DNA of 64,000 nucleotides from Terriglobus roseus (GTDB lineage Bacteria > Acidobacteriota > Terriglobia > Terriglobales > Acidobacteriaceae), in contig NZ_LT629690.1 in assembly GCF_900102185.1 (NCBI RefSeq), forward strand, positions 620,001 to 684,000. The letters run 5' to 3'. The stretch's first letter is position 1. Every line of letters starts with the position of its first letter. The translations under genes and the position numbers were made by a program. Shown in pieces: positions 9,525 through 18,554 of the stretch. The notes below the pieces were generated by a model that saw only the letters and a program-made list of their open reading frames with translations, did not search any database and was not told the origin of the DNA.

Positions 9525-9627
9525 GTTCAGCTTTCAGCCTCTAGCTCTTAGCTTGTTGGCTGCGGCGCTCCAATTTGTAGGGCGGCAACCTGACTTGATC
9601 TTGATTCAGCGCGAACGAACGACTGCT

Positions 9628-9999
9628 TTATCGTTCAATGACCTTGGGCACCTTGAAGAAGCGACCATCGGTATCCGGAGCCTCTTCCATCACCGCGGTG
9701 CGATCCAGGGAGGGCTTCACGGCATCCGGGCGCAGCGAACTACCTCCCAATGCGGGAGCCTTCTGCAGCAGTTGCCCCACCTGCGCCATGGGTTCCACGC
9801 CGTCAGTGTTCAACTTTTGCAACTCGGCAACATGCCCAAGGATGGCGTTCAGGTCGCGCTGCATGCGTGGCTCTTCTTCCGCGGTCAGTTGCAGATTGGC
9901 CAGCGCTGCCACATGGCGCACGTCGGCCAGCGTTACAGTTGCGGTTTCAGGATGCGGAGTGGCTGCGGGCGCTTCGTTTGGATCGAATGTCTCAGTCAT
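9628..9999 (-). CDS. gatC: Asp-tRNA(Asn)/Glu-tRNA(Gln) amidotransferase subunit C
   Basis: This small subunit holds GatA and GatB together. The 123-residue protein has the usual DVRHVAALANLQLTAEEE N-terminal helix region, here after an extra N-terminal tail of about 24 residues, then the LNAILGHVAELQKLNTDGVEP segment split by the hinge, and a C-terminal FFKVPKVIER typical of the family. Its ATG overlaps the stop codon of the upstream dciA-like gene by four bases (9996-9999), so the genes are likely co-translated. Confidence 0.93.
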   Translation of the reverse strand: MTETFDPNEAPAATPHPETATVTLADVRHVAALANLQLTAEEEPRMQRDLNAILGHVAELQKLNTDGVEPMAQVGQLLQKAPALGGSSLRPDAVKPSLDRTAVMEEAPDTDGRFFKVPKVIER

Positions 10000-10328
10000 C
10001 GTTTCTTTCTGGCGGGCCTTGGTACTGCCGGTCGCGGTGGTGCGGCGGCGTTTTCAGGCAACACAAAAAGTATATCGGTCACGGGGAGGCGGCTGATGCT
10101 GGCCAGGTCGCCACGCAGTTGCCCGTGGATCATTTCAAGCTGACGTTGCCACGCTGTGTCTGGAACAGTGACGGTTGCAACGCCGTCGTGGAACGCGGAG
10201 ACGCTGGTCCGGCTGGCCGTGCCGTGCCCTGCGGCAACGGCCCATGCGGCTCCGAGACGATCCAACGGCGTCAGGGTATCCAGCGACCTTGCCAGGGAAG
10301 TCCGCAGAATGTCGCGCATGGCCTGCAT
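9996..10328 (-). CDS. DciA/DUF721-family protein
   Basis: DUF721 proteins include DciA, which helps load the replicative helicase DnaB in bacteria that lack DnaC. The 110-residue protein shows the family pattern: a conserved Trp in LGAAWAVAAGHGTASRT, a strand reading VATVTVPDTAWQRQLEM with a second conserved Trp, and a basic tail PRPARKKR. It is first in a dciA-gatC-gatA unit and overlaps gatC by four bases. It is divergent from tilS with about 40 bp between starts. A start nine bases downstream (10319) is also possible. The helicase-loading role is inferred from the family. Confidence 0.75.
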   Translation of the reverse strand: MQAMRDILRTSLARSLDTLTPLDRLGAAWAVAAGHGTASRTSVSAFHDGVATVTVPDTAWQRQLEMIHGQLRGDLASISRLPVTDILFVLPENAAAPPRPAVPRPARKKR

Positions 10329-10369
10329 GGTGTATCTCCTCTTTGCAGCTTACCCGTAGGATGAAGAGG

Positions 10370-11452
10370 ATGGCTGCTCCCTCTCGCGTCACACTCCCAC
10401 TGAACCGTTCTCTGATGAAGATGGGCGAACGCATCGCTGTTGCCGTTAGCGGCGGAGCTGATTCCACAGCGCTCCTACTGGCGTTAAAGGAAGAGGCGGC
10501 TGTGTTGGGGATCGGGCTTTCCGCCGCGCATCTGCATCATGGCATTCGTGACGCTGAAGCAGATGCGGACCTGAAATTTCTCCGGGACCTCTGCACTCGG
10601 CTGGATATTCCGCTTCATGTGGACCATATAGACGTACCCGCCCAGGCCACGGCAAATGGAGAAACGATTGAGGAAGCTGCCCGCCACGCGCGCCTAGCGT
10701 TTTTCGATCGGTTGGTGGAGCAGGGAATCGTCCACTCCGTTGCTACGGCGCATACGCAGGACGATCAGGCCGAGACGGTCATCATGAAACTGATCCGGGG
10801 AGCCTGGACGGAAGGGCTGGGTGGGATCTCGCCGGTGATGGAACGCGCCTTCGGCAAACTCATCCGGCCTCTGCTGCCTGCTTCTCGGCAGGATGTGCTG
10901 GCGTTCTTGAAAAGCCGCAACCAAACCTGGTGCGAGGATTCCACCAATGCCTCCACGGCTTATACGCGGAATCGTGTTCGGGGGACGCTTATGCCCTTGC
11001 TGAAGGAGTTCAACCCGTCCATCGGTGCGACACTTTCGGCCACGGCCGAATTGGCTCGTGAGGAGCATGCCCGATGGCAGCCAGAGATTGCCCGGTTGCT
11101 CCAGCAGCTAGCTATGCCCGGAAAGCCGGTTCGCGGCGGTGGGCGTGCCGTGGCGACCTCACCCGAGGAGCAGGGTGTGGCCTTCGAACTGGAACGGCTG
11201 CGCGCTCTGGATCTGCCGACGAGACGGCGGCTGATTCGTGCTGCAGTAGAGCGAATGGGCGCGCGTTTGGGGGCTGCCGAGACCCTTCGGATCCTCCTGC
11301 TGGCGGGGCTGGCTCCCCCGGAGACGCCCCCCGATCCCACGGTCCCCACCAAGCCGAATAGCCGGCTTCAACTGGCGCACGGGGTGCGGGCAGAGCGGTC
11401 GGTTCGGGAGCTTCGGCTGGTCCGGGTGGGTGACGGCATTTCAGCCCGGTAA
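10370..11452 (+). CDS. tilS: tRNA(Ile)-lysidine synthase
   Basis: TilS converts C34 of the CAU-anticodon tRNA-Ile to lysidine, which changes it from reading AUG to AUA. The PP-loop ATP pyrophosphatase motif AVSGGADSTALLLAL is near residues 25-39. It is followed by SAAHLHHGIRDAEAD, TAHTQDDQAETV and RNRVRGTLMPLL, all TilS hallmarks. The frame is open far upstream (from 10175), but that part lies antisense to the dciA-like gene. I choose the ATG at 10370, which has AGGA eight bases upstream. An ATG at 10361 is an alternative. The 360-residue product ends with a short divergent C-terminal domain. Confidence 0.92.
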   Translation: MAAPSRVTLPLNRSLMKMGERIAVAVSGGADSTALLLALKEEAAVLGIGLSAAHLHHGIRDAEADADLKFLRDLCTRLDIPLHVDHIDVPAQATANGETIEEAARHARLAFFDRLVEQGIVHSVATAHTQDDQAETVIMKLIRGAWTEGLGGISPVMERAFGKLIRPLLPASRQDVLAFLKSRNQTWCEDSTNASTAYTRNRVRGTLMPLLKEFNPSIGATLSATAELAREEHARWQPEIARLLQQLAMPGKPVRGGGRAVATSPEEQGVAFELERLRALDLPTRRRLIRAAVERMGARLGAAETLRILLLAGLAPPETPPDPTVPTKPNSRLQLAHGVRAERSVRELRLVRVGDGISAR

Positions 11453-11673
11453 AGGGGCCGTCCAGAGTTGTCACAAAAACTATGCTTTCCTACCGTCTTT
11501 GTCGTATGGCGGGAGTAGAATCGTAGCCATTACGGTGTTATCGCCGCCGGAGTAATCCGAACCCTGCCGCTACCCCATGCGTCTAATCAATTGGGCCACG
11601 TATCAGGCAAGGGTGCCGGCCGCGACGAGCGTCACAACTCATCGCGCCGTGGCCGAAAGAAGGGAACCTAACG
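11453..11673 (+). promoter_or_regulatory. tilS-ftsH intergenic region
   Basis: This 221-bp stretch carries no recognisable gene. It must hold the ftsH promoter. Near its end AGGGA (about 11661-11665) serves as the ribosome site for the TTG start. I could not assign convincing -35/-10 boxes. Confidence 0.35.
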
Positions 11674-13593
11674 TTGAATTCCACTGTAAAGACCGTCCTG
11701 ATCTGGGTGCTGATGATCGCATGTGTCATCTCCGTCTGGCAGTTCGTCATGCACAGCGCCACCGGCGGTCACGATTCATTGATCACGCTGTCGCAATTGC
11801 AGGACTACGCTGACAAGGGCCGCGTAGCGGACGTGACGGTCAATGGCACGGATGTCACCGGGCACTTCAAGGATTCCAAGGAGTCCTTCCACACCACCAT
11901 TCCGTCCAACTATCCAGATTTGTACAAGTCCCTGCATGACAAGGGCGTGAACATCACCATCAAGGACCAGTCGAATTCGTTCTGGTTCGCGGCTCTGGTG
12001 CAGTTCCTACCCATGATGCTCATTCTGGGCGTTTTCCTGTTCTTCCTGCGCCAGATGCAGTCTGGCGGCAACAAGGCCCTCAGCTTCGGCAAGAGCCGCG
12101 CACGCCTTCTCTCGCTCCAGCAGAAGAAGGTCACGTTCAAGGACGTGGCTGGCGTCGATGAAGCCAAGGAAGAGCTGAAGGAAATCATTGAGTTCCTGCG
12201 CGAGGCGCAGAAGTTCCAGAAGCTCGGCGGCCGCATCCCCAAGGGCGTGCTGCTCGTCGGACCTCCGGGAACCGGTAAGACCCTGCTGGCTCGCGCCGTT
12301 GCAGGCGAAGCGAACGTGCCGTTCTTCTCCATCTCCGGTTCGGATTTTGTGGAGATGTTCGTCGGCGTGGGCGCATCGCGTGTGCGCGATCTGTTTGAGC
12401 AGGGCAAGAAGAATGCTCCCTGCATCATCTTCATCGACGAAATTGATGCTGTGGGTCGTCACCGTGGCGCTGGCCTCGGCGGCGGACACGACGAGCGCGA
12501 ACAGACGTTGAACCAGTTGCTGGTTGAGATGGATGGTTTCGAGTCCAACGAAGGCGTCATCCTGATTGCAGCAACGAACCGTCCTGATGTTCTGGATCCG
12601 GCTCTGCTGCGTCCAGGTCGTTTTGATCGCCGCGTGATCGTGGATCGTCCTGACATCCGTGGCCGTGAGGAAGTCCTCAAGGTCCACGCGAAGAAGGTTC
12701 CCATGGCCGACGACGTCAACCTGAACGTCCTCGCTCGTGGCACACCGGGCTTCAGCGGTGCAGACCTGGCGAACATGGTGAACGAGGCTGCTCTGACGGC
12801 TGCTCGCCACAATCGCAAGGCCGTGCACATGTTCGACTTCGAAGTCGCCAAGGACAAGGTCCTGATGGGTGCGGAGCGCAAGAGCATGTTGCTTTCCGAC
12901 CAGGAGAAGAAGGTAACGGCGTACCACGAAGCCGGTCATACCCTCGTTTCTGCTCTGACGGAAAACAGCGATCCGCTGCACAAGGTCACCATCATCCCGC
13001 GCGGTATGGCGCTGGGTGTAACGGTGTACCTGCCGGAAGAGGATCAGCACACTGTCACCAAGGGCTACCTGCAGGCTCGTCTGGCCATGATGATGGGCGG
13101 ACGCTGTGCCGAGGAAATCTTCCTGAAGGAGATGACCACGGGCGCAGGAAATGACATTGAGCGTGCTACGGAACTGGCACGCAAGATGGTCTGCGAATAC
13201 GGCATGTCCAACATGGGACCGATGACCTACGGCAAGAAGGAAGGCGGCGAAATCTTCCTGGGTCGCGAGATCCAGCAGCACCGCGACTTCTCCGATTCGA
13301 CGGCCCAGGCCATCGATGCTGAAGTGAAGCGGTTCATGGATGAGGCTTACCGTCACGCCTATAACGTGCTGGATGGCAACCACGACATCATGCATCGCAT
13401 GAGCCAGCTTCTGCTGGAGCGTGAGACGCTGGATGCCGAAGAGATCAAGCTGATTATCGAAGGCAAGGATCTGCCGCCGATTAAGTCTGCTCTCGCTTAC
13501 GCCGAACCCGGCGGTGGCGATACGCAGAAGGTCATCAAGCCGGATACAGGCCGCGCGCCTGGCTTCGGTGAAGGTCGTCCTTCTCCTGCTTAA
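11674..13593 (+). CDS. ftsH: ATP-dependent zinc metalloprotease FtsH
   Basis: This membrane-anchored AAA+ protease degrades misassembled membrane proteins and regulatory substrates. The start is a TTG at 11674 with AGGGA upstream. The 639-residue protein has one transmembrane helix at residues 7-25, a periplasmic domain, and a second helix near 105-127. Walker A GPPGTGKT is at 196-203, Walker [12 protein letters not shown] follows, then the second region of homology with RPGRFDRR, and the zinc motif HEAGH is at 418-422. The length is typical. It is likely monocistronic, with a terminator right behind it. Confidence 0.98.
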   Translation: MNSTVKTVLIWVLMIACVISVWQFVMHSATGGHDSLITLSQLQDYADKGRVADVTVNGTDVTGHFKDSKESFHTTIPSNYPDLYKSLHDKGVNITIKDQSNSFWFAALVQFLPMMLILGVFLFFLRQMQSGGNKALSFGKSRARLLSLQQKKVTFKDVAGVDEAKEELKEIIEFLREAQKFQKLGGRIPKGVLLVGPPGTGKTLLARAVAGEANVPFFSISGSDFVEMFVGVGASRVRDLFEQGKKNAPCIIFIDEIDAVGRHRGAGLGGGHDEREQTLNQLLVEMDGFESNEGVILIAATNRPDVLDPALLRPGRFDRRVIVDRPDIRGREEVLKVHAKKVPMADDVNLNVLARGTPGFSGADLANMVNEAALTAARHNRKAVHMFDFEVAKDKVLMGAERKSMLLSDQEKKVTAYHEAGHTLVSALTENSDPLHKVTIIPRGMALGVTVYLPEEDQHTVTKGYLQARLAMMMGGRCAEEIFLKEMTTGAGNDIERATELARKMVCEYGMSNMGPMTYGKKEGGEIFLGREIQQHRDFSDSTAQAIDAEVKRFMDEAYRHAYNVLDGNHDIMHRMSQLLLERETLDAEEIKLIIEGKDLPPIKSALAYAEPGGGDTQKVIKPDTGRAPGFGEGRPSPA

Positions 13594-13614
13594 TCCCTAA
13601 TCATCACGAAACAT

Positions 13615-13653
13615 CAGAAAAGCCCACTCTTCGGAGTGGGCTTTCTGTTTTTG
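13615..13653 (+). terminator. Intrinsic terminator after ftsH
   Basis: AAAGCCCACTC and GAGTGGGCTTT form a stem around a TTCG tetraloop (13630-13633), extended by CAGAA/TTCTG, then TTTTTG. It lies between convergent genes, so it may also slow transcription coming from the minus-strand gene. Confidence 0.88.
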
Positions 13654-13669
13654 CTCTCATCGCTCGGGG

Positions 13670-14902
13670 TCAGATACGCAGGAAGAGTTTTCGCTGGAAC
13701 ATCCAGTAGAGAATCAACCAGTAGGTGATCATCACAGCAATGCCCATCATTAGTGGCTCAAGTCCCGCGCCGAAGATCATGAAGGGGCGCAGGCCTAAGT
13801 GAATCTGAAAGCTGTTGGTGATGAACCTGCCCCACAGCTCTGCGATCAGGTACGCCGCGATGGAGTTCATGCCAACCACCGTGAGGGGAAAAGCCCAGCG
13901 ACGAATCTGTTTTACTTCAATGATCCATGTGAATGCAGCGAGGAAGAGGAAGCAGACGCCTCCGCTAAACAGCGTCCATGCTGGTGTCCAGATGCGTTTG
14001 ACGATGGGGCAGATGTGGCTGAAGTGAAGCAGTAATGCCGCGGCGATCAGGATGCCAGCGGCCTGCAGCATGCGGCGTAAAGGGAAATCTGGTTCAGCAG
14101 CCTTAATCCAACGTCCGCAGGCAAGGCCCAACAGCATGGTTCCGAGTGTTGGAATGAAGCTGAGGGTGAGATAGCCACCGCCATTGAATAGGAACGGATG
14201 TTCTCGCGGGAAGAGATTCAGAAACCAGACGTCGAAGGCCTGACCCAGATTGCTGTTCTTGTTCCAATGAGCCAGGAAGCCTGTGAAGTTGTGATGCCAG
14301 TCTGCGGGAACACCGACTGCAGCATAGTTGAAGTCGGCTGCAGGTAACGGATACAGCGCCCACGCTGCCCAATAGCCAACAAGAATGATGCCCAGTGCAG
14401 TCCATTGCCAACGGGGCCGTGCGAAGGCCAACAGGAACGCGATTGGATAACCGAGTCCGATCTGTGTAAGCGTGTCTTCGAAAGTGAAGTTCGTCATCAC
14501 GCTGTGCGTAGAGCGCAGGAAAATGCCGAGTGCGATGAGAAGAATCGCTCGCCACAGCGTGTGCAGCATCATGCGGGAGAAGCTCTCGCCACGACGCAAA
14601 CGGCTTGCAATTGAGTAGGGAAGCGCAACACCCACGAGGAATGTAAATCCGGGCTGGATGGTGTCGTGCAAGGACATGCCTGCCCATTCAACGTGGCTCT
14701 GGTTGAAGGCGAGGATGTGCCAGAAACGGCTGTCAGGGTAAGCGCGCGAGACCGCGCCGAAGCGCAGTACCTCTCCCATCATGAGGAGCATCACAAGACC
14801 GCGGTAGGCATCCACCGCGATGTTTCGTCGTGGTGCGTTGGGCTTTGCAGACTCTGTGATCGTCGGCTGTGGTTGTGCCGTTTCCAATGTGAGAGAAGCC
14901 AT
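13670..14902 (-). CDS. Membrane acyltransferase, heparan-alpha-glucosaminide N-acetyltransferase-like (COG4299/DUF5009)
   Basis: The family transfers acyl groups across membranes; the eukaryotic member acetylates glucosamine ends of heparan sulfate. The ATG at 14902 is chosen because GGAGGA lies five bases upstream; an earlier open stretch overlaps the transporter gene and is not needed. The 410-residue product has a cytoplasmic tail, the family segment NIAVDAYRGLVMLLMMGEV near residue 30, a loop with WAGMSLHDTIQPGFTFLVGVALP, and about ten hydrophobic helices. The substrate in bacteria is not established. It follows the MFS gene by 22 bp and is probably co-transcribed with it. Confidence 0.8.
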   Translation of the reverse strand: MASLTLETAQPQPTITESAKPNAPRRNIAVDAYRGLVMLLMMGEVLRFGAVSRAYPDSRFWHILAFNQSHVEWAGMSLHDTIQPGFTFLVGVALPYSIASRLRRGESFSRMMLHTLWRAILLIALGIFLRSTHSVMTNFTFEDTLTQIGLGYPIAFLLAFARPRWQWTALGIILVGYWAAWALYPLPAADFNYAAVGVPADWHHNFTGFLAHWNKNSNLGQAFDVWFLNLFPREHPFLFNGGGYLTLSFIPTLGTMLLGLACGRWIKAAEPDFPLRRMLQAAGILIAAALLLHFSHICPIVKRIWTPAWTLFSGGVCFLFLAAFTWIIEVKQIRRWAFPLTVVGMNSIAAYLIAELWGRFITNSFQIHLGLRPFMIFGAGLEPLMMGIAVMITYWLILYWMFQRKLFLRI

Positions 14903-14924
14903 TCGGTTCCTCCAGTTTTGCGAT

Positions 14925-16217
14925 TTATGAAAGCGTCGGAGCGTTTGTGTCTTTGCGAAATGCCAGCAGGACCAGTGCGGTGCCAATGAGTAATGCTGCC
15001 GCCGTCGCGGAAAGCCCCACAACGTAGCTGTGCGTGCGGTCGAGCAGCCATCCGGTGGCATACGGGCCGAGGAAGCCGCCAATGTTGCCAATGGAGTTGA
15101 TAAGTGCAATTGCAAAGGCTACCGCGACCGGCGATATGCGCTGACTAACTCCTGCCCAGAAGACAGGCATCGAGACATACACGCCGAACGATGCGATGGA
15201 TATGGCAAACAGCAGCATTGGCAGCGAAGGCGCAAACGCGGTCAGCAGAAAGCCCGCGCAGCCGGAGAGAAACGATGCTGCAAGTATCCAGCGGCGGCTG
15301 CCACCACGTGCGGCGATGCGATCAGACCAGCGGCACCACGGCAATAGTGTGATGGCTCCCACGGCGTACGGCAGTGCGTTCAGCCAGCCCAGCCACCGCA
15401 GACTTACACCGTGACTCGCAATCAATCGAGGTGTCCAGAAGCCGAGTTCGTAGAGACCGATCATCAGCATGAAATAGGTGGCTGCGAGCATTGCCAGCAG
15501 ACCTATCGGCGATCGTTCTGAGCCTGTGGCATGGATGGTCGCAGAGGCCTCTTCTTCAATGCTCTGCTGCAGCATCTGCTTGTCTTCGTCACTGAGCCAT
15601 GTGGCTGTGTCCGGCCCTGCATCCAGTAGCCATGGGACCGCAAATCCAAGAATGATGGCGGGTATCGCCTCCAGCAAAAAGAGCCATTGCCATCCGTGCA
15701 GACCACCTACCCCGTTCATGCGCAATAGTGCCGCAGAGATCGGCGAACCGATGACGCTGGAGAGTGGAATCGCCAGATATAGCAGTGCAAGAATTCCAGC
15801 GCGCGCCTTCCCGGGAAGCCAGCGTGTCAGGTAATAGACGATGCCGGGCAGGAAACCAGATTCTGCTGCGCCAAGCAGGAAACGCAGCGTGATGTATGCG
15901 GGAGCACCGTGAACAAAAGCAGTGGCGCAGCCAACAACGCCCCACGTGATCATCAACACTGCAACCCAGCGCGGCGCGCCGACTTTCACGATCATGTAGT
16001 TGCTGGGGATGGCTAGAACCATGTAGCCGAGGAAGAAGACTCCTGCAGCGAGGCCATAAGTGGCGTCAGATAGGCCGAGATCATGGTTCATGGTGAGCGC
16101 TGCGAAGCTCACGTTCACGCGGTCAAGAAACGCAACCAGATACAGCAAGAGTGCCAGCGGCGCGACGCGTAGAGAGATGCGGCGATAGAGCGCAAGTTGT
16201 TCGGTGGAATAGGCCAC
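14925..16217 (-). CDS. MFS transporter, anion:cation symporter (ACS) family
   Basis: This is a predicted inner-membrane secondary transporter of 430 residues with twelve hydrophobic segments. FLDRVNVSFAALTM in helix 1, the loop before helix 3, and GAAESGFLPGIVYYLTRWLP are typical of the ACS subfamily, whose members take up sugar acids, tartrate, phthalate or similar anions. The start is a GTG with a weak ribosome site. It is co-oriented with the downstream sugar-acyltransferase-like gene, which suggests a shared carbohydrate substrate, but this is inference from neighbourhood only. Confidence 0.87.
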   Translation of the reverse strand: MAYSTEQLALYRRISLRVAPLALLLYLVAFLDRVNVSFAALTMNHDLGLSDATYGLAAGVFFLGYMVLAIPSNYMIVKVGAPRWVAVLMITWGVVGCATAFVHGAPAYITLRFLLGAAESGFLPGIVYYLTRWLPGKARAGILALLYLAIPLSSVIGSPISAALLRMNGVGGLHGWQWLFLLEAIPAIILGFAVPWLLDAGPDTATWLSDEDKQMLQQSIEEEASATIHATGSERSPIGLLAMLAATYFMLMIGLYELGFWTPRLIASHGVSLRWLGWLNALPYAVGAITLLPWCRWSDRIAARGGSRRWILAASFLSGCAGFLLTAFAPSLPMLLFAISIASFGVYVSMPVFWAGVSQRISPVAVAFAIALINSIGNIGGFLGPYATGWLLDRTHSYVVGLSATAAALLIGTALVLLAFRKDTNAPTLS

Positions 16218-16348
16218 GGCGCAAGCCTACAGGAAGAAACACGCAAAAAGCACATGGCAACCGGGCTGGTGCTTACAGGATTCTCTTGACCGGAAGAACT
16301 TGGGACGAGAGGCTGGTGGGAGTGCATCCTTCAATCAGGAAATGGACC

Positions 16349-17236
16349 ATGAGCATGTCTCTTCTACGCAGCGCTGCTATCGCCACGATGTTTTGTGGTG
16401 TCACTCTTTCGGCGCTGTCGCAGGCGGCCACACCGCAAAAGAATCGCGCAAGCATGGAAACTATGCAGATTCCCAGCCATGGCTCGTTGATGAACGGGCT
16501 TATGTATGTGGCGGAGGGAGCTGGACCGCATCCGGTGGTGATATTGCTGCACGGCTTTCCGGGCAACGAACAGAATCTTGATCTGGCCCAAGATATGCGT
16601 CGTGCCGGATGGGATGTGCTGTTCTTTCACTATCGCGGTGCTTGGGGCTCGTCGGGAGACTATTCGTTTACGCATGTGGTGGAAGATGTCGCCTCTGCTG
16701 TGGCCTACGTGCGCGATCCTGCCAATGCACAAAAGCTGCGCGCGGATAGCAAACACATCGTTTTGCTAGGTCACAGCGCAGGTGGATTTGCGGCAGTGCA
16801 GGTAGGCGCAGCAGATCCCACGATCACTGCGATTGGACTCATTTCAGCGGCGGACATGGCTGGGAGAATCCCGGAAAATCTGCCGAAACAGGCCGAACCG
16901 GTGGCACGCGCGCGGATCAGCAAGGGGCTTGCAGCAGAAGGGATGGCGCCGTTGAGTGGGACCTCGCCAGATGCGTTGGCGCAGGAGACGCTGGATCACG
17001 CGACGCAGTGGCGTTTTCTTGCCAATGCGAAGGCGCTTTCTACGCGGCCCCTGCTGAATGTCACATCGGATGATGGGTTGGCCGGAATGGATGATGCTCT
17101 GGCTGAGGCCGTACGCAAAGATGGCGATGCCGCAGTGACCTCAGTGCATTTCGCGACGGATCACGCCTACTCCGACAAGCGGCAGGAACTATCCGCAGCG
17201 GTCCTGCAATGGCTGAAGGGCTTGCCGTTGAAGTAG
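16349..17236 (+). CDS. Secreted alpha/beta hydrolase
   Basis: This is a predicted serine hydrolase with an N-terminal signal peptide (MSMSLLRSAAIATMFCGVTLSALSQA). The oxyanion region VILLHGFPGNEQ is near residues 64-75, the nucleophile elbow GHSAGG places Ser143 at the active site, and a late DHAYSD supplies a likely His. AGGAA lies about nine bases before the ATG at 16349. The longer open frame upstream overlaps the divergent MFS gene and has no signal peptide. The substrate is unknown; the fold fits dienelactone hydrolase or acyl-peptidase relatives. It ends one base before the convergent neighbour. Confidence 0.82.
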   Translation: MSMSLLRSAAIATMFCGVTLSALSQAATPQKNRASMETMQIPSHGSLMNGLMYVAEGAGPHPVVILLHGFPGNEQNLDLAQDMRRAGWDVLFFHYRGAWGSSGDYSFTHVVEDVASAVAYVRDPANAQKLRADSKHIVLLGHSAGGFAAVQVGAADPTITAIGLISAADMAGRIPENLPKQAEPVARARISKGLAAEGMAPLSGTSPDALAQETLDHATQWRFLANAKALSTRPLLNVTSDDGLAGMDDALAEAVRKDGDAAVTSVHFATDHAYSDKRQELSAAVLQWLKGLPLK

Positions 17237-17237
17237 G

Positions 17238-17780
17238 TTACTTCGCGGTGTAGGGCTGCTCTACGGGGAGCTTCTTTGGCGGATAGCAGGCGGCGTGATC
17301 GCAGGCCTGGTAGTACAGCTCGGCTTTGAGCGTGTGCTGACCGGGTTTTGCCTTCAGGTGCGCAGTGAGAACTACGTCACCCTGATACACGTCCAACTTC
17401 TGCTTGGGCTCAAAGGCGAAGGAGAATGGCTCGCCAGCGGGGAAGTCAACATTCGTTACTTCCGGATCGCCCGGCAACATGGCTACTGTGAGCCGTGTGG
17501 GGATCAGGACGTCGCTCTTTGGGCTGTGCGAATTGATGTGAAAGCCCGGGTCTACGCGAAAGTGCAGTTTAACTGTAGCCGGCTGATTAGCCGCGATCGA
17601 CTGACCATCTGCAATGAAATCGACATGGCCTTTCTTGGCTGGTGCGGGCTGTCCCACGTTCATGCTCTGACCGTGTGCGACGACAGTGCGGATGAGGATA
17701 GCGATCACAAGCAAACCAACCCAAACAAGGACAGTGCGAAGTGTGGATGCCTTTGTGAGCGGTCTCTGTAGCTCGTTCAT
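17238..17780 (-). CDS. DsbD N-terminal (alpha) domain-like periplasmic protein
   Basis: DsbD-alpha receives electrons from the DsbD membrane domain and reduces periplasmic partners. This 180-residue protein has one N-terminal membrane helix (about residues 17-35), then a single immunoglobulin-like domain. HFRVDPGFHINSHSPKSD and the segment YQACDHAACYPP carry the Cys pair expected for the active site. The DsbD transmembrane and gamma domains are absent, so it is a stand-alone alpha domain. It starts two bases after the TlpA-like gene, so the two are co-translated and probably work as one redox relay. Confidence 0.8.
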   Translation of the reverse strand: MNELQRPLTKASTLRTVLVWVGLLVIAILIRTVVAHGQSMNVGQPAPAKKGHVDFIADGQSIAANQPATVKLHFRVDPGFHINSHSPKSDVLIPTRLTVAMLPGDPEVTNVDFPAGEPFSFAFEPKQKLDVYQGDVVLTAHLKAKPGQHTLKAELYYQACDHAACYPPKKLPVEQPYTAK

Positions 17781-17782
17781 GG

Positions 17783-18400
17783 TTAGCTTCCCGACACAAT
17801 CTTCTGGATGTTGGCCTCAGCTTCTTCCTTGGGAGCCAGACCGATGGCCTGCGCTACGATCTTGCCGTTGCGGTCGATGTAAAAAGTTGCAGGCAGAACG
17901 TCCAGACCACCGTAGGCGTTGCCCACTTTCTGGTCGCTCATCAGGATGGTGTAATCCACCCCGGTGTTTTCCAGCACCTTCTTGATCTGCGCCTGAATCT
18001 CGGGGCTCTTAGCATCTTCATCTTCGTTGATGCCAACGACCTGAAGACCCTGCGCGGCGTACTTCTTCTGGAACTCCTCAAACCACGGCATCTCTACCTT
18101 GCAGGGAGTGCACCAGGTGGCCCAGAAGTTCAGCAGAACGGGCTTGCCCTTGTAGTCGTTCAGCGAGATGCGCTTGCCGGTGTTGCTGGTCAGCGTAAAG
18201 ATGGCGGCGGGTTTGCCACGGAGGTCTGCGACCGGCGAATCCATGGTCGCCGAAGCGCCGGGCTTGTCCACGGTGATGGTCATTTGGTGATTTTTCGCTT
18301 CAGCTTCCGCAGCGCGGCGCGCCTTCACGTTGTGAATGCCGGCCCAGCCCAGCCCAGCGACGACCACGACAATGATTCCACCCACCAGGGCATTACGCAT
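17783..18400 (-). CDS. TlpA/ResA-like membrane-anchored thioredoxin
   Basis: This is a periplasmic thiol-disulfide oxidoreductase of 205 residues tethered by an N-terminal helix (residues 5-23). The thioredoxin fold starts near residue 55, with NFWATWCTPCKVEMPWF giving Cys97-x-x-Cys100, and a later cis-proline loop in DVLPATFYID. Such proteins reduce apocytochrome c hemes or other periplasmic thiols. The ATG at 18400 fits the helix. The open frame reaches 18586 but would overlap the proS promoter region. It is the first gene of a two-gene unit with the DsbD-alpha-like gene. Confidence 0.88.
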   Translation of the reverse strand: MRNALVGGIIVVVVAGLGWAGIHNVKARRAAEAEAKNHQMTITVDKPGASATMDSPVADLRGKPAAIFTLTSNTGKRISLNDYKGKPVLLNFWATWCTPCKVEMPWFEEFQKKYAAQGLQVVGINEDEDAKSPEIQAQIKKVLENTGVDYTILMSDQKVGNAYGGLDVLPATFYIDRNGKIVAQAIGLAPKEEAEANIQKIVSGS

Positions 18401-18554
18401 TTTCGACAGAGACCTCAGCAAATACAGATGATCTCTAACAGTGTACCGATGCAGAGGATTGTTGGGGTGGCGCGAATCGTGCTGGGCCGAGCCGGTAGAA
18501 TGGAGGGACACTTTGCCGCGCACTTTTTGCGGCGCAGAAAGCACACAAAACGCA

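Noticed and set aside
10175-10369. A longer tilS start at 10175
   Set aside because: The extra residues are antisense to the conserved DUF721 gene and do not resemble TilS, whose PP-loop lies close to the N-terminus.
12007-13395. A 462-codon frame antisense to ftsH
   Set aside because: It mirrors the conserved FtsH coding sequence and has no recognisable domain or ribosome site.
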